The position numbers and the translations under genes are program-made. Below, in pieces: positions 43,485-52,408 of a DNA stretch of 64,000 bases. A model generated the notes under the pieces. That model did no database searches. It worked only from the letters and a program-made list of their open reading frames with translations, and was not told the origin of the DNA. The stretch is from contig JBCBAC010000005.1 of assembly GCA_038532735.1 (NCBI GenBank), forward strand, positions 186,001 to 250,000, read 5' to 3'. Source of the stretch: JAHTBL01 sp038532735. Lineage in GTDB: Bacteria > Pseudomonadota > Alphaproteobacteria > Rhodobacterales > Rhodobacteraceae. Positions within the stretch are counted from its first letter, which is position 1. Each line of letters opens with the position of its first letter.

Positions 43485-43964
43485 ATGCGGCTTACGACAA
43501 CAACACTCGCCGCCGTCGTCTTGGTCGCTGGTGCGGCTCTGGCCAACCCGGTCAAACCAACCGACGTGCAATATGATGAATATGGTGCCATTCAGGCATC
43601 CCTTAGCGGGGCCGCTGGTGACGCTGAAAATGGGCGCAACGTGATGATCACCCGCTCCAAGGGCAATTGCGTTGCGTGTCACGCGGTCTCCGCACTGGCA
43701 GATGTGCCGTTCCACGGTGAAGTTGGCCCCAGCCTTGACGGGGCCGCCGACCGCTGGTCTGAGGCCGATCTGCGCGGGCTCGTCGCCAATGCGAAAATGA
43801 CCTTTGAAGGCACGATCATGCCTGCCTTTTACAAGGGGACAGGGTATATCCGTCCGGGTGACGGTTACACCGGCAAGGCCGCAGAGGGCGAACTGCCCCC
43901 GATCCTGACCGCACAAGAGGTTGAAGACGTCGTCGCCTATCTGATGACGCTCAAAGAAGAATAG
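43485..43964 (+). CDS. soxX: Cytochrome c subunit SoxX
   Basis: SoxX partners with SoxA to couple thiosulfate to the SoxY cysteine. From MRLTTTT the protein has a signal peptide (VAGAALA) and one c-type heme site, NCVACHAVS. The distal Met is in GTIMPAFYKG. It is about 159 residues. The start has GGGAGG at the right distance; the open frame further 5' runs through the promoter region and is not coding. Confidence 0.95.
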   Translation: MRLTTTTLAAVVLVAGAALANPVKPTDVQYDEYGAIQASLSGAAGDAENGRNVMITRSKGNCVACHAVSALADVPFHGEVGPSLDGAADRWSEADLRGLVANAKMTFEGTIMPAFYKGTGYIRPGDGYTGKAAEGELPPILTAQEVEDVVAYLMTLKEE

Positions 43965-43990
43965 ATCACACCGATCAAAAGGAGATCAAA

Positions 43991-44413
43991 ATGACGCTCT
44001 CAAGACGCGATACGCTGGCCATTGGCCTTGGCGCCGCTGCGTTCCTGACCCTGCCAAAAGTGGCTTTCGCTGCGGGCGATGCCACGGCCTCGATTGCTGA
44101 GTTTACGGGCGGCGCAGAAGTGGGAAGCGGTGACATCACGCTCACCGCCCCCGAGATTGCTGAAAACGGCAACACCGTGCCGATCGAGGTCAGCGCCCCC
44201 GGTGCTGTGGCTATCGCAGTTTACGCGGCAGGCAACCCCGTGCCCGATGTCGCCACGTTCAAGTTCGGCAAGCTGGCAGGCTCCCACGCCGCGTCCACCC
44301 GGATCCGTCTGGCAGGCACGCAAAACGTGATCGCTGTGGCGCAACTGGCCGACGGCAGCTTCATCCAGGCCTCGCAAGAGGTGAAAGTCACAATCGGCGG
44401 CTGCGGCGGCTAA
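43991..44413 (+). CDS. soxY: Sulfur-carrier protein SoxY
   Basis: SoxY carries sulfur intermediates on a C-terminal Cys. The 140-residue protein has a Tat signal peptide (LSRRDTLAIGLGAAAFLTLPKVAFA) and ends with the carrier motif IGGCGG (Cys at 138). AAGGAG lies just upstream. It is exported folded with SoxZ, whose gene follows at 24 bases. Confidence 0.97.
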   Translation: MTLSRRDTLAIGLGAAAFLTLPKVAFAAGDATASIAEFTGGAEVGSGDITLTAPEIAENGNTVPIEVSAPGAVAIAVYAAGNPVPDVATFKFGKLAGSHAASTRIRLAGTQNVIAVAQLADGSFIQASQEVKVTIGGCGG

Positions 44414-44437
44414 AAGCGAAAGAAGGAGACCAGAGAT

Positions 44438-44767
44438 ATGGCATCCGGTGTTAAACCTCGCGTGAAAGTCCCCAAAACGGCATCTGCCGGTGAGACGATC
44501 ACGATCAAGACCCTCATCAGCCACAAGATGGAAAGCGGCCAGCGCAAAGATGGCGACGGCAACCCCATCCCGCGCTCGATCATCAACCGTTTCACCTGTG
44601 ATTTTAACGGCGAGAACGTGATCGACGTCGCACTTGAGCCAGCCATTTCGACCAACCCGTTCTTCGAGTTTGAAGCGGTTGTGCCCGAAAGCGGCGAGTT
44701 CAAGTTCACTTGGTATGACGATGATGGCTCTGTCTATGAAGAGGCGAAGTCGGTGGAAGTCAGCTAA
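44438..44767 (+). CDS. soxZ: Sulfur-carrier partner SoxZ
   Basis: The 109-residue protein forms the heterodimer with SoxY and shields its carrier Cys. It starts MASGVKPRVKVP and has GETITIKTLISHKMESGQR, DFNGENVIDVALEPAISTNPFFEF and FKFTWYDDDGSVY. It has no signal peptide, as expected: SoxYZ is co-translocated on the SoxY Tat signal. GAAGGAGACC precedes the start. Confidence 0.97.
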   Translation: MASGVKPRVKVPKTASAGETITIKTLISHKMESGQRKDGDGNPIPRSIINRFTCDFNGENVIDVALEPAISTNPFFEFEAVVPESGEFKFTWYDDDGSVYEEAKSVEVS

Positions 44768-44796
44768 AAGCGGACACCACCAAGGGAGGAAGAAAA

Positions 44797-45654
44797 ATGA
44801 CAAAATACGTAGCCACGCGCGCTGCGACCGCGATTGCCCTGGCAGCCGGTCTTGCGTTTGCAGCCACAGCTGACGAAGCCGCCAACCTGGTCGTCAACGA
44901 AGAGATCGAGATGGTCACCCGCACCGCGGCCCCTGCGCATGTCGAGAACCTCGATGAAATCGTGTCGGGCTGGGTGTTCCGCTCGGACGAAACTCAGGCG
45001 CTTCAGATGGACGATTTCGACAATCCCGGCATGATCTTTGTCGATCAGGGTCTCGATCAGTGGAACGAGGTCGCTGGCACTGCCGAGAAGTCTTGTGCAT
45101 CGTGCCATGAAGCTGTCGAAGACAGCATGGCCGGTGTTCGTGCGGTTTACCCCAAGTGGAACGAAGAGGCCGGAGAGGTCCGCACCCTTGCGATGCAGAT
45201 CAACGATTGCCGCGAGAACCAGATGGGCGCAGAGCCTTATAAGTACACTGGTGGCAAGATGGCCAATATGGAGGCGCTGATTTCCGTGCAGTCTCGCGGG
45301 ATGCCGGTCAATGTCGCCATCGACGGCCCTGTTGCGGCCACATGGGAAGCGGGCAAGGAACTGTATTATACCCGCACCGGCCAGCTTGAGCTGAGCTGCG
45401 CCAATTGCCACGAGGACAATTATGGCAACATGATCCGCGCAGATCACCTCTCTCAGGGCCAGATCAACGGCTTTCCGGTTTACCGTCTGAAGAACGCCAA
45501 GCTGAACACGGCGCACGCGCGTTTCAAAGGCTGCGTCCGCGACACACGGGCTGAGACCTACAAACCCGGCTCGGACGAATTCATCGCGCTTGAGCTTTAC
45601 GTCGCCTCACGTGGCAACGGCCTGTCGGTCGAAGCCCCGTCGGTGCGCAACTAA
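44797..45654 (+). CDS. soxA: Diheme cytochrome c subunit SoxA
   Basis: SoxA with SoxX joins thiosulfate to SoxY through a catalytic Cys. The 285-residue protein has a signal peptide (GLAFAATA), two heme sites (SCASCHEA and SCANCHED) and the active-site Cys in FKGCVRDTRAE that is modified to persulfide in the family. GGGAGGAAG precedes the start. A rho-independent terminator follows the stop, before soxB. Confidence 0.96.
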   Translation: MTKYVATRAATAIALAAGLAFAATADEAANLVVNEEIEMVTRTAAPAHVENLDEIVSGWVFRSDETQALQMDDFDNPGMIFVDQGLDQWNEVAGTAEKSCASCHEAVEDSMAGVRAVYPKWNEEAGEVRTLAMQINDCRENQMGAEPYKYTGGKMANMEALISVQSRGMPVNVAIDGPVAATWEAGKELYYTRTGQLELSCANCHEDNYGNMIRADHLSQGQINGFPVYRLKNAKLNTAHARFKGCVRDTRAETYKPGSDEFIALELYVASRGNGLSVEAPSVRN

Positions 45655-45663
45655 ACACAAAAG

Positions 45664-45696
45664 GCCCGCGCAGCAGCGATGTTGCGCGGGTTTTCT
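45664..45696 (+). terminator. Rho-independent terminator between soxA and soxB
   Basis: CCCGCGCA pairs with TGCGCGGG around a ten-base loop, followed by TTTTCTTT, ten bases after the soxA stop. It should reduce or stop read-through into soxB. Confidence 0.72.
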
Positions 45697-45708
45697 TTAC
45701 GCTGAAAC

Positions 45709-45729
45709 ATTCACGAACGCGCATATAAT
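45709..45729 (+). promoter_or_regulatory. soxB promoter region with TATAAT and a weak SoxR-like site
   Basis: TATAAT at 45724-45729 is a consensus -10 hexamer, rare in this GC-rich window, 23 bases before the soxB start. Overlapping it is ATTCACGAACGCGCAT, which matches ATTC-N8-GAAT at seven of eight half-site bases. A good -35 is not evident. This suggests soxB has its own promoter. Confidence 0.45.
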
Positions 45730-45751
45730 CGCGCAGCAAGGAACGACACAG

Positions 45752-47446
45752 ATGATCTCACGGCGCGATTTCATGCAGGTGGCCATGGCAAGCTCGGCCA
45801 TTGTGGGCCTCTCGGGTTTTGGCAACTGGTCGCGGCTCGCCGCCCAGCAGGCGTTGACCCAGGACCAGCTTCTTGAGTTCGAGACCTCCGGCAACGTAAC
45901 GCTGATCCATGTCACCGACATTCACGCGCAGCTGAAGCCCGTGTGGTTCCGCGAGCCCGAGATCAATCTGGGCGTCGGTATTGCGGACGGCCAGCCGCCC
46001 CACCTGACCGGGCAGGATTTCCTGAAGCGCTACAACATCACACCGGGCACCCCCGCCGATTATGCGCTGACCTATAACGACTTCACGGCGCTGGCGCAGA
46101 CCTATGGCCGCGTCGGCGGGATGGACCGCATTGCCACGGTCGTCAAAGCGATCCGCGCGGACCGCCCCGACGCTTTGTTGCTGGATGGTGGCGACACATG
46201 GCAAGGCAGCTATACCGCGCTGAAGACCAACGGTCAGGACATGGTCAACGCCATGAACGCGCTTGGCGTGGATGCGATGACCAGCCACTGGGAATTTACC
46301 CTCGGCATCGACCGCGTGACGGAAATCGTTGAAAACGAACTGAACTTCCCCTTCCTGGGTGCCAACATCTTTGACACCGAATGGGACGAGCGCGCCTACG
46401 AGCCGTTCAAGATGTTCGAGCGCGGCGGCGTGCAGATCGCCGTCATCGGGCAGGCCTTCCCCTATATGCCCATCGCCAACCCCGGCTGGATGTTCCCCGG
46501 ACTTAGCTTCGGTGTCCGCCGCGAAAACATGGCTGAGGTCGTGCAGGAAGCCCGCGACGCAGGCGCCGAACTGGTCGTCCTGCTCAGCCACAACGGCTTT
46601 GACGTGGACCGCAAGCTGGCGATGGATGTGGACGGGATCGACATCATCCTGACCGGTCATACCCATGATGCCCTGCCCGAGCCTTTGCAGGTCAACAATA
46701 CCTTCCTCATTGCCTCCGGCTCCCACGGTAAATTCGTCTCGCGTCTGGATCTGGACGTCCGTGATGGCGCGCTGAAAGGCATCAATCACAAGCTGATCCC
46801 GATCTTCTCGGACGTGATCGCCCCCGATCCTGAAATGACCGCGCTGGTGGACGCAGAACGCGCGCCCTATGAGGCCGAATTGACCGAAGTCATCGGCAAA
46901 ACCGAAAGCCTGCTCTACCGCCGCGGCAACTTCAACGGCACGTGGGACGACCTGATCTGCAACGCCCTGATCGAGGAGCGTGAGGCCGACATCGCGCTGT
47001 CGCCCGGCTTCCGCTGGGGCGCGTCGGTTCTGCCCGGTCAGGACATCACCCGCGAGGATATCTTCAACGCCACCGCGATGAGTTATCCGAACGCGTATCG
47101 GTCCGAAATGACCGGCGAATTCCTGCATGTCATCCTTGAAGACGTGGCTGACAACCTGTTCAACCCGGACCCCTATTACCAGCAGGGCGGCGATATGGTG
47201 CGCGTGGGCGGCATGGGCTACCGCATTGATATCTCGAAGAAACAAGGGGAGCGGATCACCGATATGACCCTCCTCAAGACCGGTGAGAAAATCGATCCCG
47301 CCAAGACCTATGTCGTCTCAGGCTGGGCGTCGGTCAATGAAGGCACCGAAGGCCCGCCCATCTGGGACGTCGTCGAGTCCCACATCCGCAAACAAGAAGT
47401 GATCAACATTGACCCGAACCAGTCGGTCAAGGTTGTCGGAACCTAA
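45752..47446 (+). CDS. soxB: Thiosulfohydrolase SoxB
   Basis: SoxB cleaves sulfate from the SoxY-bound sulfonate with a dinuclear manganese centre. The 564-residue protein starts MISRRDFMQVAMASSAIVG (Tat signal). It has metal-binding motifs LIHVTDIHAQLKP, LLDGGDTWQGS, TSHWEFTLG, VVLLSHNG and LTGHTHDALPEP, then the 5'-nucleotidase C-terminal domain (GNFNGTWDDLICNAL). The start follows AAGGAACGA. soxC follows at 18 bases. Confidence 0.97.
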   Translation: MISRRDFMQVAMASSAIVGLSGFGNWSRLAAQQALTQDQLLEFETSGNVTLIHVTDIHAQLKPVWFREPEINLGVGIADGQPPHLTGQDFLKRYNITPGTPADYALTYNDFTALAQTYGRVGGMDRIATVVKAIRADRPDALLLDGGDTWQGSYTALKTNGQDMVNAMNALGVDAMTSHWEFTLGIDRVTEIVENELNFPFLGANIFDTEWDERAYEPFKMFERGGVQIAVIGQAFPYMPIANPGWMFPGLSFGVRRENMAEVVQEARDAGAELVVLLSHNGFDVDRKLAMDVDGIDIILTGHTHDALPEPLQVNNTFLIASGSHGKFVSRLDLDVRDGALKGINHKLIPIFSDVIAPDPEMTALVDAERAPYEAELTEVIGKTESLLYRRGNFNGTWDDLICNALIEEREADIALSPGFRWGASVLPGQDITREDIFNATAMSYPNAYRSEMTGEFLHVILEDVADNLFNPDPYYQQGGDMVRVGGMGYRIDISKKQGERITDMTLLKTGEKIDPAKTYVVSGWASVNEGTEGPPIWDVVESHIRKQEVINIDPNQSVKVVGT

Positions 47447-47464
47447 CCCCCGGAGGACCCCTGA

Positions 47465-48739
47465 ATGAGCGATCCGACCCAATCATCCCGCCGCGCGTTC
47501 CTGCGTGGTAGTGCCGCCGCCCTTGCCGGTGGTGCCGCAACCGCCGCAAGCGCCGGCACGCCCGATCCACTGATCACGGAAGTGCAAAGCTGGGCCTCGG
47601 GCCTTGGTGAAGGCGTGGATGAGACGCCCTACGGCCTGCCGATCCGGTTCGAAAGTGACGTGGTGCGCCGCAACGTGCCGTGGCTGACCGCCGATCCGAT
47701 CTCGTCGATCAACTTCACGCCGATCCACGCGCTGGACGGCACGATCACGCCGCAGGGCTGCGCGTTCGAACGTCACCATTCGGGTGCGATCGAACTGGCC
47801 AAGGAAGACTACCGGTTGATGATCAACGGTCTGGTCGACCGCCCGCTGGTCTTCACCTATGAAGATCTTGAGCGCTTCCCCCGTGAAAACCACGTCTATT
47901 TCTGCGAATGCGCCGCAAATACCGGCATGGAATGGGCGGGCGCGCAACTGAACGGCGTGCAGTTCACCCACGGTATGATCCACAACATGGAATATTCCGG
48001 CGTCTCCCTGCGCACCATTCTGGAAGAAGCCGGTTTGGACGCCGCAGGCGATCTTGCCGACAAGTGGGTCTATGTCGAAGGGGCGGATGCGTCCTCGAAC
48101 GGTCGCTCCATCCCGATGGAAAAAGCGCTGGATGACGTTCTGGTCGCCTTCAAGGCCAATGGCGAGGCGCTGCGCAAAGAGCACGGCTACCCTGTCCGCC
48201 TTGTTGTGCCCGGTTGGGAAGGCAACATGTGGGTCAAATGGCTGCGCCGCGTCGAGGTCATGGACGGCCCCGTGGAAAGCCGCGAAGAGACGTCGAAATA
48301 CACCGACGTTCTGGCCGATGGCACCGCGCGCAAATGGACATGGGTGATGGATGCGAAATCCGTCATCACCTCGCCCAGCCCGCAATCGCCCATCAAACAC
48401 GGCCCCGGCCCGCTGGTTATCACAGGTCTGGCATGGTCCGGCCACGGCAAGATCACCCGTGTCGATGTCTCCAAAGACGGCGGAATCACATGGGAGACCG
48501 CCCGCCTCGGCAAGGCCGAGGAGGACAGCAAGGCCCTCACCCGCTTCTATCTGGATACCGAGTGGAACGGCGAGGACTGGCTGTTGCAAGCCCGCGCCAT
48601 GGACGAGACCGGCTATATCCAGCCCACCAAGGACCAGCTGCGCGACGTCCGCGGCGAGAACTCGATCTATCACAACAACTGCATCCAGACATGGCACATC
48701 ACACCCGATGGGGAGGCTGAAAATGTCGAAGTTTCTTAA
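47465..48739 (+). CDS. soxC: Sulfane dehydrogenase molybdenum subunit SoxC
   Basis: SoxC with SoxD oxidises the sulfane sulfur on SoxY and delivers six electrons. The 424-residue protein has a Tat signal (SSRRAFLRGSAAALAGG), a sulfite-oxidase molybdopterin domain with the Mo-ligating Cys in CECAANTG (C149), and a C-terminal dimerisation domain (LAWSGHGKITRVDVSKDGG). It overlaps soxD by 17 bases. Presence of soxCD means the full periplasmic pathway without sulfur-globule storage. Confidence 0.96.
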   Translation: MSDPTQSSRRAFLRGSAAALAGGAATAASAGTPDPLITEVQSWASGLGEGVDETPYGLPIRFESDVVRRNVPWLTADPISSINFTPIHALDGTITPQGCAFERHHSGAIELAKEDYRLMINGLVDRPLVFTYEDLERFPRENHVYFCECAANTGMEWAGAQLNGVQFTHGMIHNMEYSGVSLRTILEEAGLDAAGDLADKWVYVEGADASSNGRSIPMEKALDDVLVAFKANGEALRKEHGYPVRLVVPGWEGNMWVKWLRRVEVMDGPVESREETSKYTDVLADGTARKWTWVMDAKSVITSPSPQSPIKHGPGPLVITGLAWSGHGKITRVDVSKDGGITWETARLGKAEEDSKALTRFYLDTEWNGEDWLLQARAMDETGYIQPTKDQLRDVRGENSIYHNNCIQTWHITPDGEAENVEVS

Positions 48740-49769
48740 GGGGGCCCTCGCCGCGACAGTATTGGCGACCCCCGTTTTCGCCGAAGGCTACGGTCTGGGC
48801 CGCGAAGCCCTGCCCGAGGAAATCGCAGCCTGGGATGTGGACATCCGCCCCGGTGGCGCGGGTCTGCCTGAAGGTAAAGGCGACGTCTGGACCGGCGAAG
48901 AGGTTTTCGCCGACTATTGCGCGGTCTGCCATGGCGATTTTGCGGAAGGCGTCGACAACTGGCCCGTTCTGGCCGGTGGTTTCGACACGCTCGCCGACAA
49001 GGACCCGGTGAAGACTGTCGGCTCTTACTGGCCGCACCTCTCGACCGTCTGGGATTACATCAACCGCTCCATGCCCTTTGGCGGCGCGCAGACGCTGACC
49101 CCCGACGAGGTTTACGCCATCACGGCCTATATCCTTTATTCCAACGATATGGTGGATGACGATTTCGAACTCAGCCACGATAATTTTGGCGAATTCGAGA
49201 TGTATAACGCCGACGGCTTCATCATCGATGACCGCGCCGAGACGGAATACACGATCTGGACCGGTGAACCGTGCATGGAGAACTGCAAGGACAGCGTCGA
49301 GATCACGATGCGCGCCTCTGTGGTCGACGTGACCCCCGAGGAAACCGCCGAAGAAGAAGCCGCTGTTCAGGCTTCAGAGACCACGCAGGTCGCAGCCGTC
49401 GCGGAAGAGGCCCCTGTTGAAGAGGCCTCCGTCGTTGCAGCCCTCGACCCCGAGTTGGTCGCAGCGGGCGAGAAGGCCTTCAAGAAGTGCTCCGCCTGCC
49501 ATCAGGTCGGCGCGGATGCGAAAAACCGCACTGGGCCTGCGCTGAATGGCATCATGGGGGCCGCAGCCGGTCAGGCTGAAGGGTTCAAATACTCCAAGGC
49601 ACTCAAAGCTATGGCCGAGGATGGCCTGATCTGGGACGAGGCGAACATGGCCGCTTTCCTCACCAAGCCTCGCGATTTCATGAAAGGCACCAAGATGTCC
49701 TTCTCCGGCTTCCGCAAGGAAAGCGATCTTGAGGCTGTGATTGAATACCTCAAAAGCCACGCAGAGTAA
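48723..49769 (+). CDS. soxD: Diheme cytochrome c subunit SoxD
   Basis: SoxD is the electron-accepting subunit of sulfane dehydrogenase. The 348-residue protein has a signal peptide (MSKFLKGALAATVLATPVFA) and two heme sites: CAVCHGDFAEG in the SoxC-binding N-domain, and CSACHQVGAD in the C-domain. An acidic, Ala/Val-rich linker (about residues 200-240) joins them. Its start lies inside the soxC tail, so translation is coupled. SoxE follows at three bases. Confidence 0.94.
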   Translation: MSKFLKGALAATVLATPVFAEGYGLGREALPEEIAAWDVDIRPGGAGLPEGKGDVWTGEEVFADYCAVCHGDFAEGVDNWPVLAGGFDTLADKDPVKTVGSYWPHLSTVWDYINRSMPFGGAQTLTPDEVYAITAYILYSNDMVDDDFELSHDNFGEFEMYNADGFIIDDRAETEYTIWTGEPCMENCKDSVEITMRASVVDVTPEETAEEEAAVQASETTQVAAVAEEAPVEEASVVAALDPELVAAGEKAFKKCSACHQVGADAKNRTGPALNGIMGAAAGQAEGFKYSKALKAMAEDGLIWDEANMAAFLTKPRDFMKGTKMSFSGFRKESDLEAVIEYLKSHAE

Positions 49770-49772
49770 GCG

Positions 49773-50477
49773 ATGGTGCGCAAATTAGGACCCTGCCTCG
49801 CACTGGCCGTGATCCTCACGGCGGGTGCCCTTTGCGCGGAGGAGATCGGCGATCCGGAAAACGGCGCCGATCTTTTCGGCTACTGCTCGGGCTGCCATCA
49901 GGTCGGCGCGGATGCCGAAAACGGGATTGGCCCACACTTGAACGGCCTCTTCGGCCGCCCCGCTGGCAGCATCGACGGGTTTTACTACTCCGACGGTCTG
50001 GCCCGGATGGGGGCTGACGGGCTGGTCTGGGATCTGCGCACGCTGGACGCCTATATCGAGAACCCGGTGGCGCTGGTCTCTGGCACGCGGATGAGCTTTG
50101 ACGGCTGGGAGGACGCGCAAGAGCGTGCCGATGTGCTGGCCTATCTGCGCGCGTTCTCGGACGATCCCGCCAACATCCCCGAGGCGGAGCCAACAGCCCG
50201 CCCGTCCGAAGTCGATTTGCCGCCCGAGGTGCTCGCCATCGAAGGTGACGTGGCTTACGGCGAATACCTCGCCAGCGATTGCAAGACCTGCCATCAGCAA
50301 GACGGCTCAGACGAAGGCATCCCTTCGATCACGCGCTGGCCGGTTGATGATTTTGTTGTAGCCATGCACGCTTACAAGCGTAAAATCAGGCCACACCCTG
50401 TGATGCAGATGCAGGCCGGGCGCCTGTCCGACGAAGAGATTGCAGCGCTTGCTGCCTATTTCAAAGACCTCGAATAA
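49773..50477 (+). CDS. soxE: Diheme c-type cytochrome SoxE
   Basis: The 234-residue periplasmic protein has a signal peptide (LAVILTAGALCA) and two heme sites, YCSGCHQVGADAENG and DCKTCHQQDGS. SoxE is thought to be the electron partner of the flavoprotein SoxF. The N-terminal domain closely resembles the second heme domain of SoxD (CxxCHQVGADAxN), so duplication from SoxD is plausible. A 29-base gap separates it from soxF. Confidence 0.92.
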   Translation: MVRKLGPCLALAVILTAGALCAEEIGDPENGADLFGYCSGCHQVGADAENGIGPHLNGLFGRPAGSIDGFYYSDGLARMGADGLVWDLRTLDAYIENPVALVSGTRMSFDGWEDAQERADVLAYLRAFSDDPANIPEAEPTARPSEVDLPPEVLAIEGDVAYGEYLASDCKTCHQQDGSDEGIPSITRWPVDDFVVAMHAYKRKIRPHPVMQMQAGRLSDEEIAALAAYFKDLE

Positions 50478-50506
50478 CGAGGCTTCATTTTAATGGGAGG
50501 AAAGAC

Positions 50507-51772
50507 ATGACTTTGAACAGACGGACCTTCATCGGGACCGCCGCCATAGGCTCGGCCGCATTATCGGCCCCGCTTCTGGCGACAGCCCAAGGCAAACCGC
50601 GCGTCGTCGTTGTGGGAGGCGGGGCAGGTGGCGCGACCGCCGCGCGCTACATCGCGAAAGACAGCGAAGGCGCGATTGATGTGACGCTGATCGAGCCCAG
50701 CCGCGCCTATTACACCTGCTTCTTCTCGAACCTCTATATCGGCGGTTTCCAAGAGATGGACGATCTGGGTCACACCTATGGCAAGCTCGCCTCTGACTAC
50801 GGGATCAACGTGGTGCATGACTGGGCCACGGGTGTGGACCGGGACGCCAAGACCGTCGCCCTCGCAGGCGGCGGGACAGTCCCCTATGACCGGCTGATCC
50901 TGTCGCCGGGCATCGACTTCATCGACGGTTCCGTCGCCGGATGGGACCAGTCCGCGCAAGGCGTGATGCCCCACGCCTATAAGGGCGGCACACAAGCGGA
51001 ACTGTTGAAAGCGCAGATCATGGCGATGCCCGAAGGCGGCACTTTTGCGATGGTCGCCCCGCCGAACCCGTATCGCTGCCCGCCGGGACCTTACGAGCGG
51101 ATTTCGATGGTCGCGCATCTGCTGAAAGAGGTGAACCCGACCGCCAAGATCATCGTGGCAGACCCGAAAGAGAAATTCTCGAAAATGGCGCTCTTCCAGG
51201 AAGGTTGGGCCGATCACTATGACGGCATGATCGACTGGATCGGTTCCGAGTTTGGCGGCGGCAATATCGAGGTGCGCCCAGACACGATGGAAGTTGTGAT
51301 CGACGGCGAGGTCACGAAGGTCGACGCCGCCAACGTGATCCCTGCGATGAAAGCAGGCCTGATCGTCGAACGCGCGGGCCTGACCGAAGGCAATTGGGCG
51401 CCCGTGGTGCCTGCCACGATGCAAAGCCGGATGGACGAGAACATCCACATCCTCGGCGATGCGTCCAGCCAGGGCGATATGCCAAAATCCGGCTACTCGG
51501 CCAACTCTCAGGCGAAAGTCGCAGCAATGGCTGTGCGCGGCGCGCTCACGGGCAGCCGCGTCTTCCCGGCGAAATTCTCCAACACCTGTTGGTCGCTCAT
51601 TGAGACCAATGACGGCGTGAAAGTCGGCGCCACCTATGAGGCCACGGAAGAGAAAATCGCCAAGGTCGACGGCTTCATCTCGGAAACGGGCGAAAGCGAC
51701 GAGCTGCGCAAAGCCACCTACGAAGAAAGCCTTGGTTGGTATGCAGGCATCACGTCCGACATGTTCGGCTAA
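50507..51772 (+). CDS. soxF: Flavocytochrome c-type sulfide dehydrogenase flavoprotein SoxF
   Basis: SoxF is an FAD enzyme that oxidises sulfide and is coupled with SoxE. The 421-residue protein has a Tat signal (LNRRTFIGTAAIGSAALSAP), an FAD-binding motif PRVVVVGGGAGGATAARYI, redox Cys residues in NPYRCPPGPYER and FSNTCWSLIE, and ENIHILGDASSQGDMPKSG. It is not strictly needed for thiosulfate oxidation but enhances sulfide use. A hairpin terminator follows. Confidence 0.95.
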   Translation: MTLNRRTFIGTAAIGSAALSAPLLATAQGKPRVVVVGGGAGGATAARYIAKDSEGAIDVTLIEPSRAYYTCFFSNLYIGGFQEMDDLGHTYGKLASDYGINVVHDWATGVDRDAKTVALAGGGTVPYDRLILSPGIDFIDGSVAGWDQSAQGVMPHAYKGGTQAELLKAQIMAMPEGGTFAMVAPPNPYRCPPGPYERISMVAHLLKEVNPTAKIIVADPKEKFSKMALFQEGWADHYDGMIDWIGSEFGGGNIEVRPDTMEVVIDGEVTKVDAANVIPAMKAGLIVERAGLTEGNWAPVVPATMQSRMDENIHILGDASSQGDMPKSGYSANSQAKVAAMAVRGALTGSRVFPAKFSNTCWSLIETNDGVKVGATYEATEEKIAKVDGFISETGESDELRKATYEESLGWYAGITSDMFG

Positions 51773-51775
51773 GAA

Positions 51776-51808
51776 AACGGTCGGGGCGCAGCAAATGCGC
51801 CCCGACCT
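51776..51808 (-). terminator. Terminator between convergent soxF and universal stress protein genes
   Basis: GGTCGGGGCGCA and TGCGCCCCGACC form a perfect 12-bp stem with a five-base loop. On the minus strand GTTTTCTT follows, so it is mainly the terminator of the stress-protein gene, but the stem is placed to slow transcription from soxF too. Confidence 0.8.
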
Positions 51809-51811
51809 CCC

Positions 51812-52258
51812 CTAGATCACCGACAGGCAAGCGCATTCCGCCAGATGGTTCACCCGCTGCGTTGTGCTGCCCTGCAAGAGCGATCCGACAGAGCCGAGCC
51901 CTCGCCGTCCGGTCACGATCAGATCCGCCCCCACTTCTTTGGCACAGGCGATGATGTGATCGCCGGGATCGCCCATCTCCATATGGGTGTCGGTCACGCT
52001 TTGACCCATGTCGTCCGCAATCTCGCGGCCCGCGTCGAAAATCTTCTCCGCCGCCTCCTTCACCTCGTCCGGCGATGGCATAGTGGTCGCCATATGATAG
52101 CCCGCCACGGCCCCCATCGCGAAAGCCACGGTATGCGGCTGAGGCGTATGGACCAGATGCAGCTCGGAGCTGTACTTCCCGGCCAGATCACAGGCCAGCC
52201 GCAAGGCACGCTCTGACTGTTCCGACCCGTCCAGCCCGACAACGATCTTCGCAAACAT
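51812..52258 (-). CDS. Universal stress protein (UspA family)
   Basis: The 148-residue protein starts MFAKIVVGLDGSEQSERALRLACDLAG and has the ATP-binding motif GADLIVTGRRGLGSVGSLLQGSTTQRV (Gx2Gx9GS/T type). UspA proteins respond to starvation and oxidative stress. It is the last gene of a leftward set after soxH and the YeeE/YedE gene, separated from soxH by 150 bases with two hairpins. Its control may thus be independent. Confidence 0.9.
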   Translation of the reverse strand: MFAKIVVGLDGSEQSERALRLACDLAGKYSSELHLVHTPQPHTVAFAMGAVAGYHMATTMPSPDEVKEAAEKIFDAGREIADDMGQSVTDTHMEMGDPGDHIIACAKEVGADLIVTGRRGLGSVGSLLQGSTTQRVNHLAECACLSVI

Positions 52259-52355
52259 CGTCTTTCCTCCCTAATGTGACATGTGGCACCTAAGGTAAGG
52301 ACAAAGCCCGCAAGACGACTTGACCTGCGTCAAAAGCTGCACGTCGCGCAGCGCC

Positions 52356-52401
52356 CCAAAGTTTTCAGAAAACTTTGGCCAAGACTTTTCTGAAAAGTCT
52401 T
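52356..52401. repeat. Two adjacent perfect palindromes downstream of soxH
   Basis: CCAAAGTTTT and AAAACTTTGG flank CAG, and four bases later AAGACTTTT and AAAAGTCTT flank CTG. Both are complete inverted repeats and can form neighbouring hairpins. They sit eight bases after the soxH stop (minus strand), where they may terminate transcription or stabilise the mRNA end. Confidence 0.7.
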
Positions 52402-52408
52402 TCTCCGT

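Noticed and set aside
45758..47245. Long open frame on the minus strand opposite soxB (495 codons)
   Set aside because: It is the mirror of a strongly GC3-biased real gene; no recognisable domain, and soxB is unambiguous on the plus strand.
47483..48697. Long minus-strand open frame opposite soxC (404 codons)
   Set aside because: Antisense artefact of codon bias; residues are Gly, Arg, Asp and Val rich without any domain.
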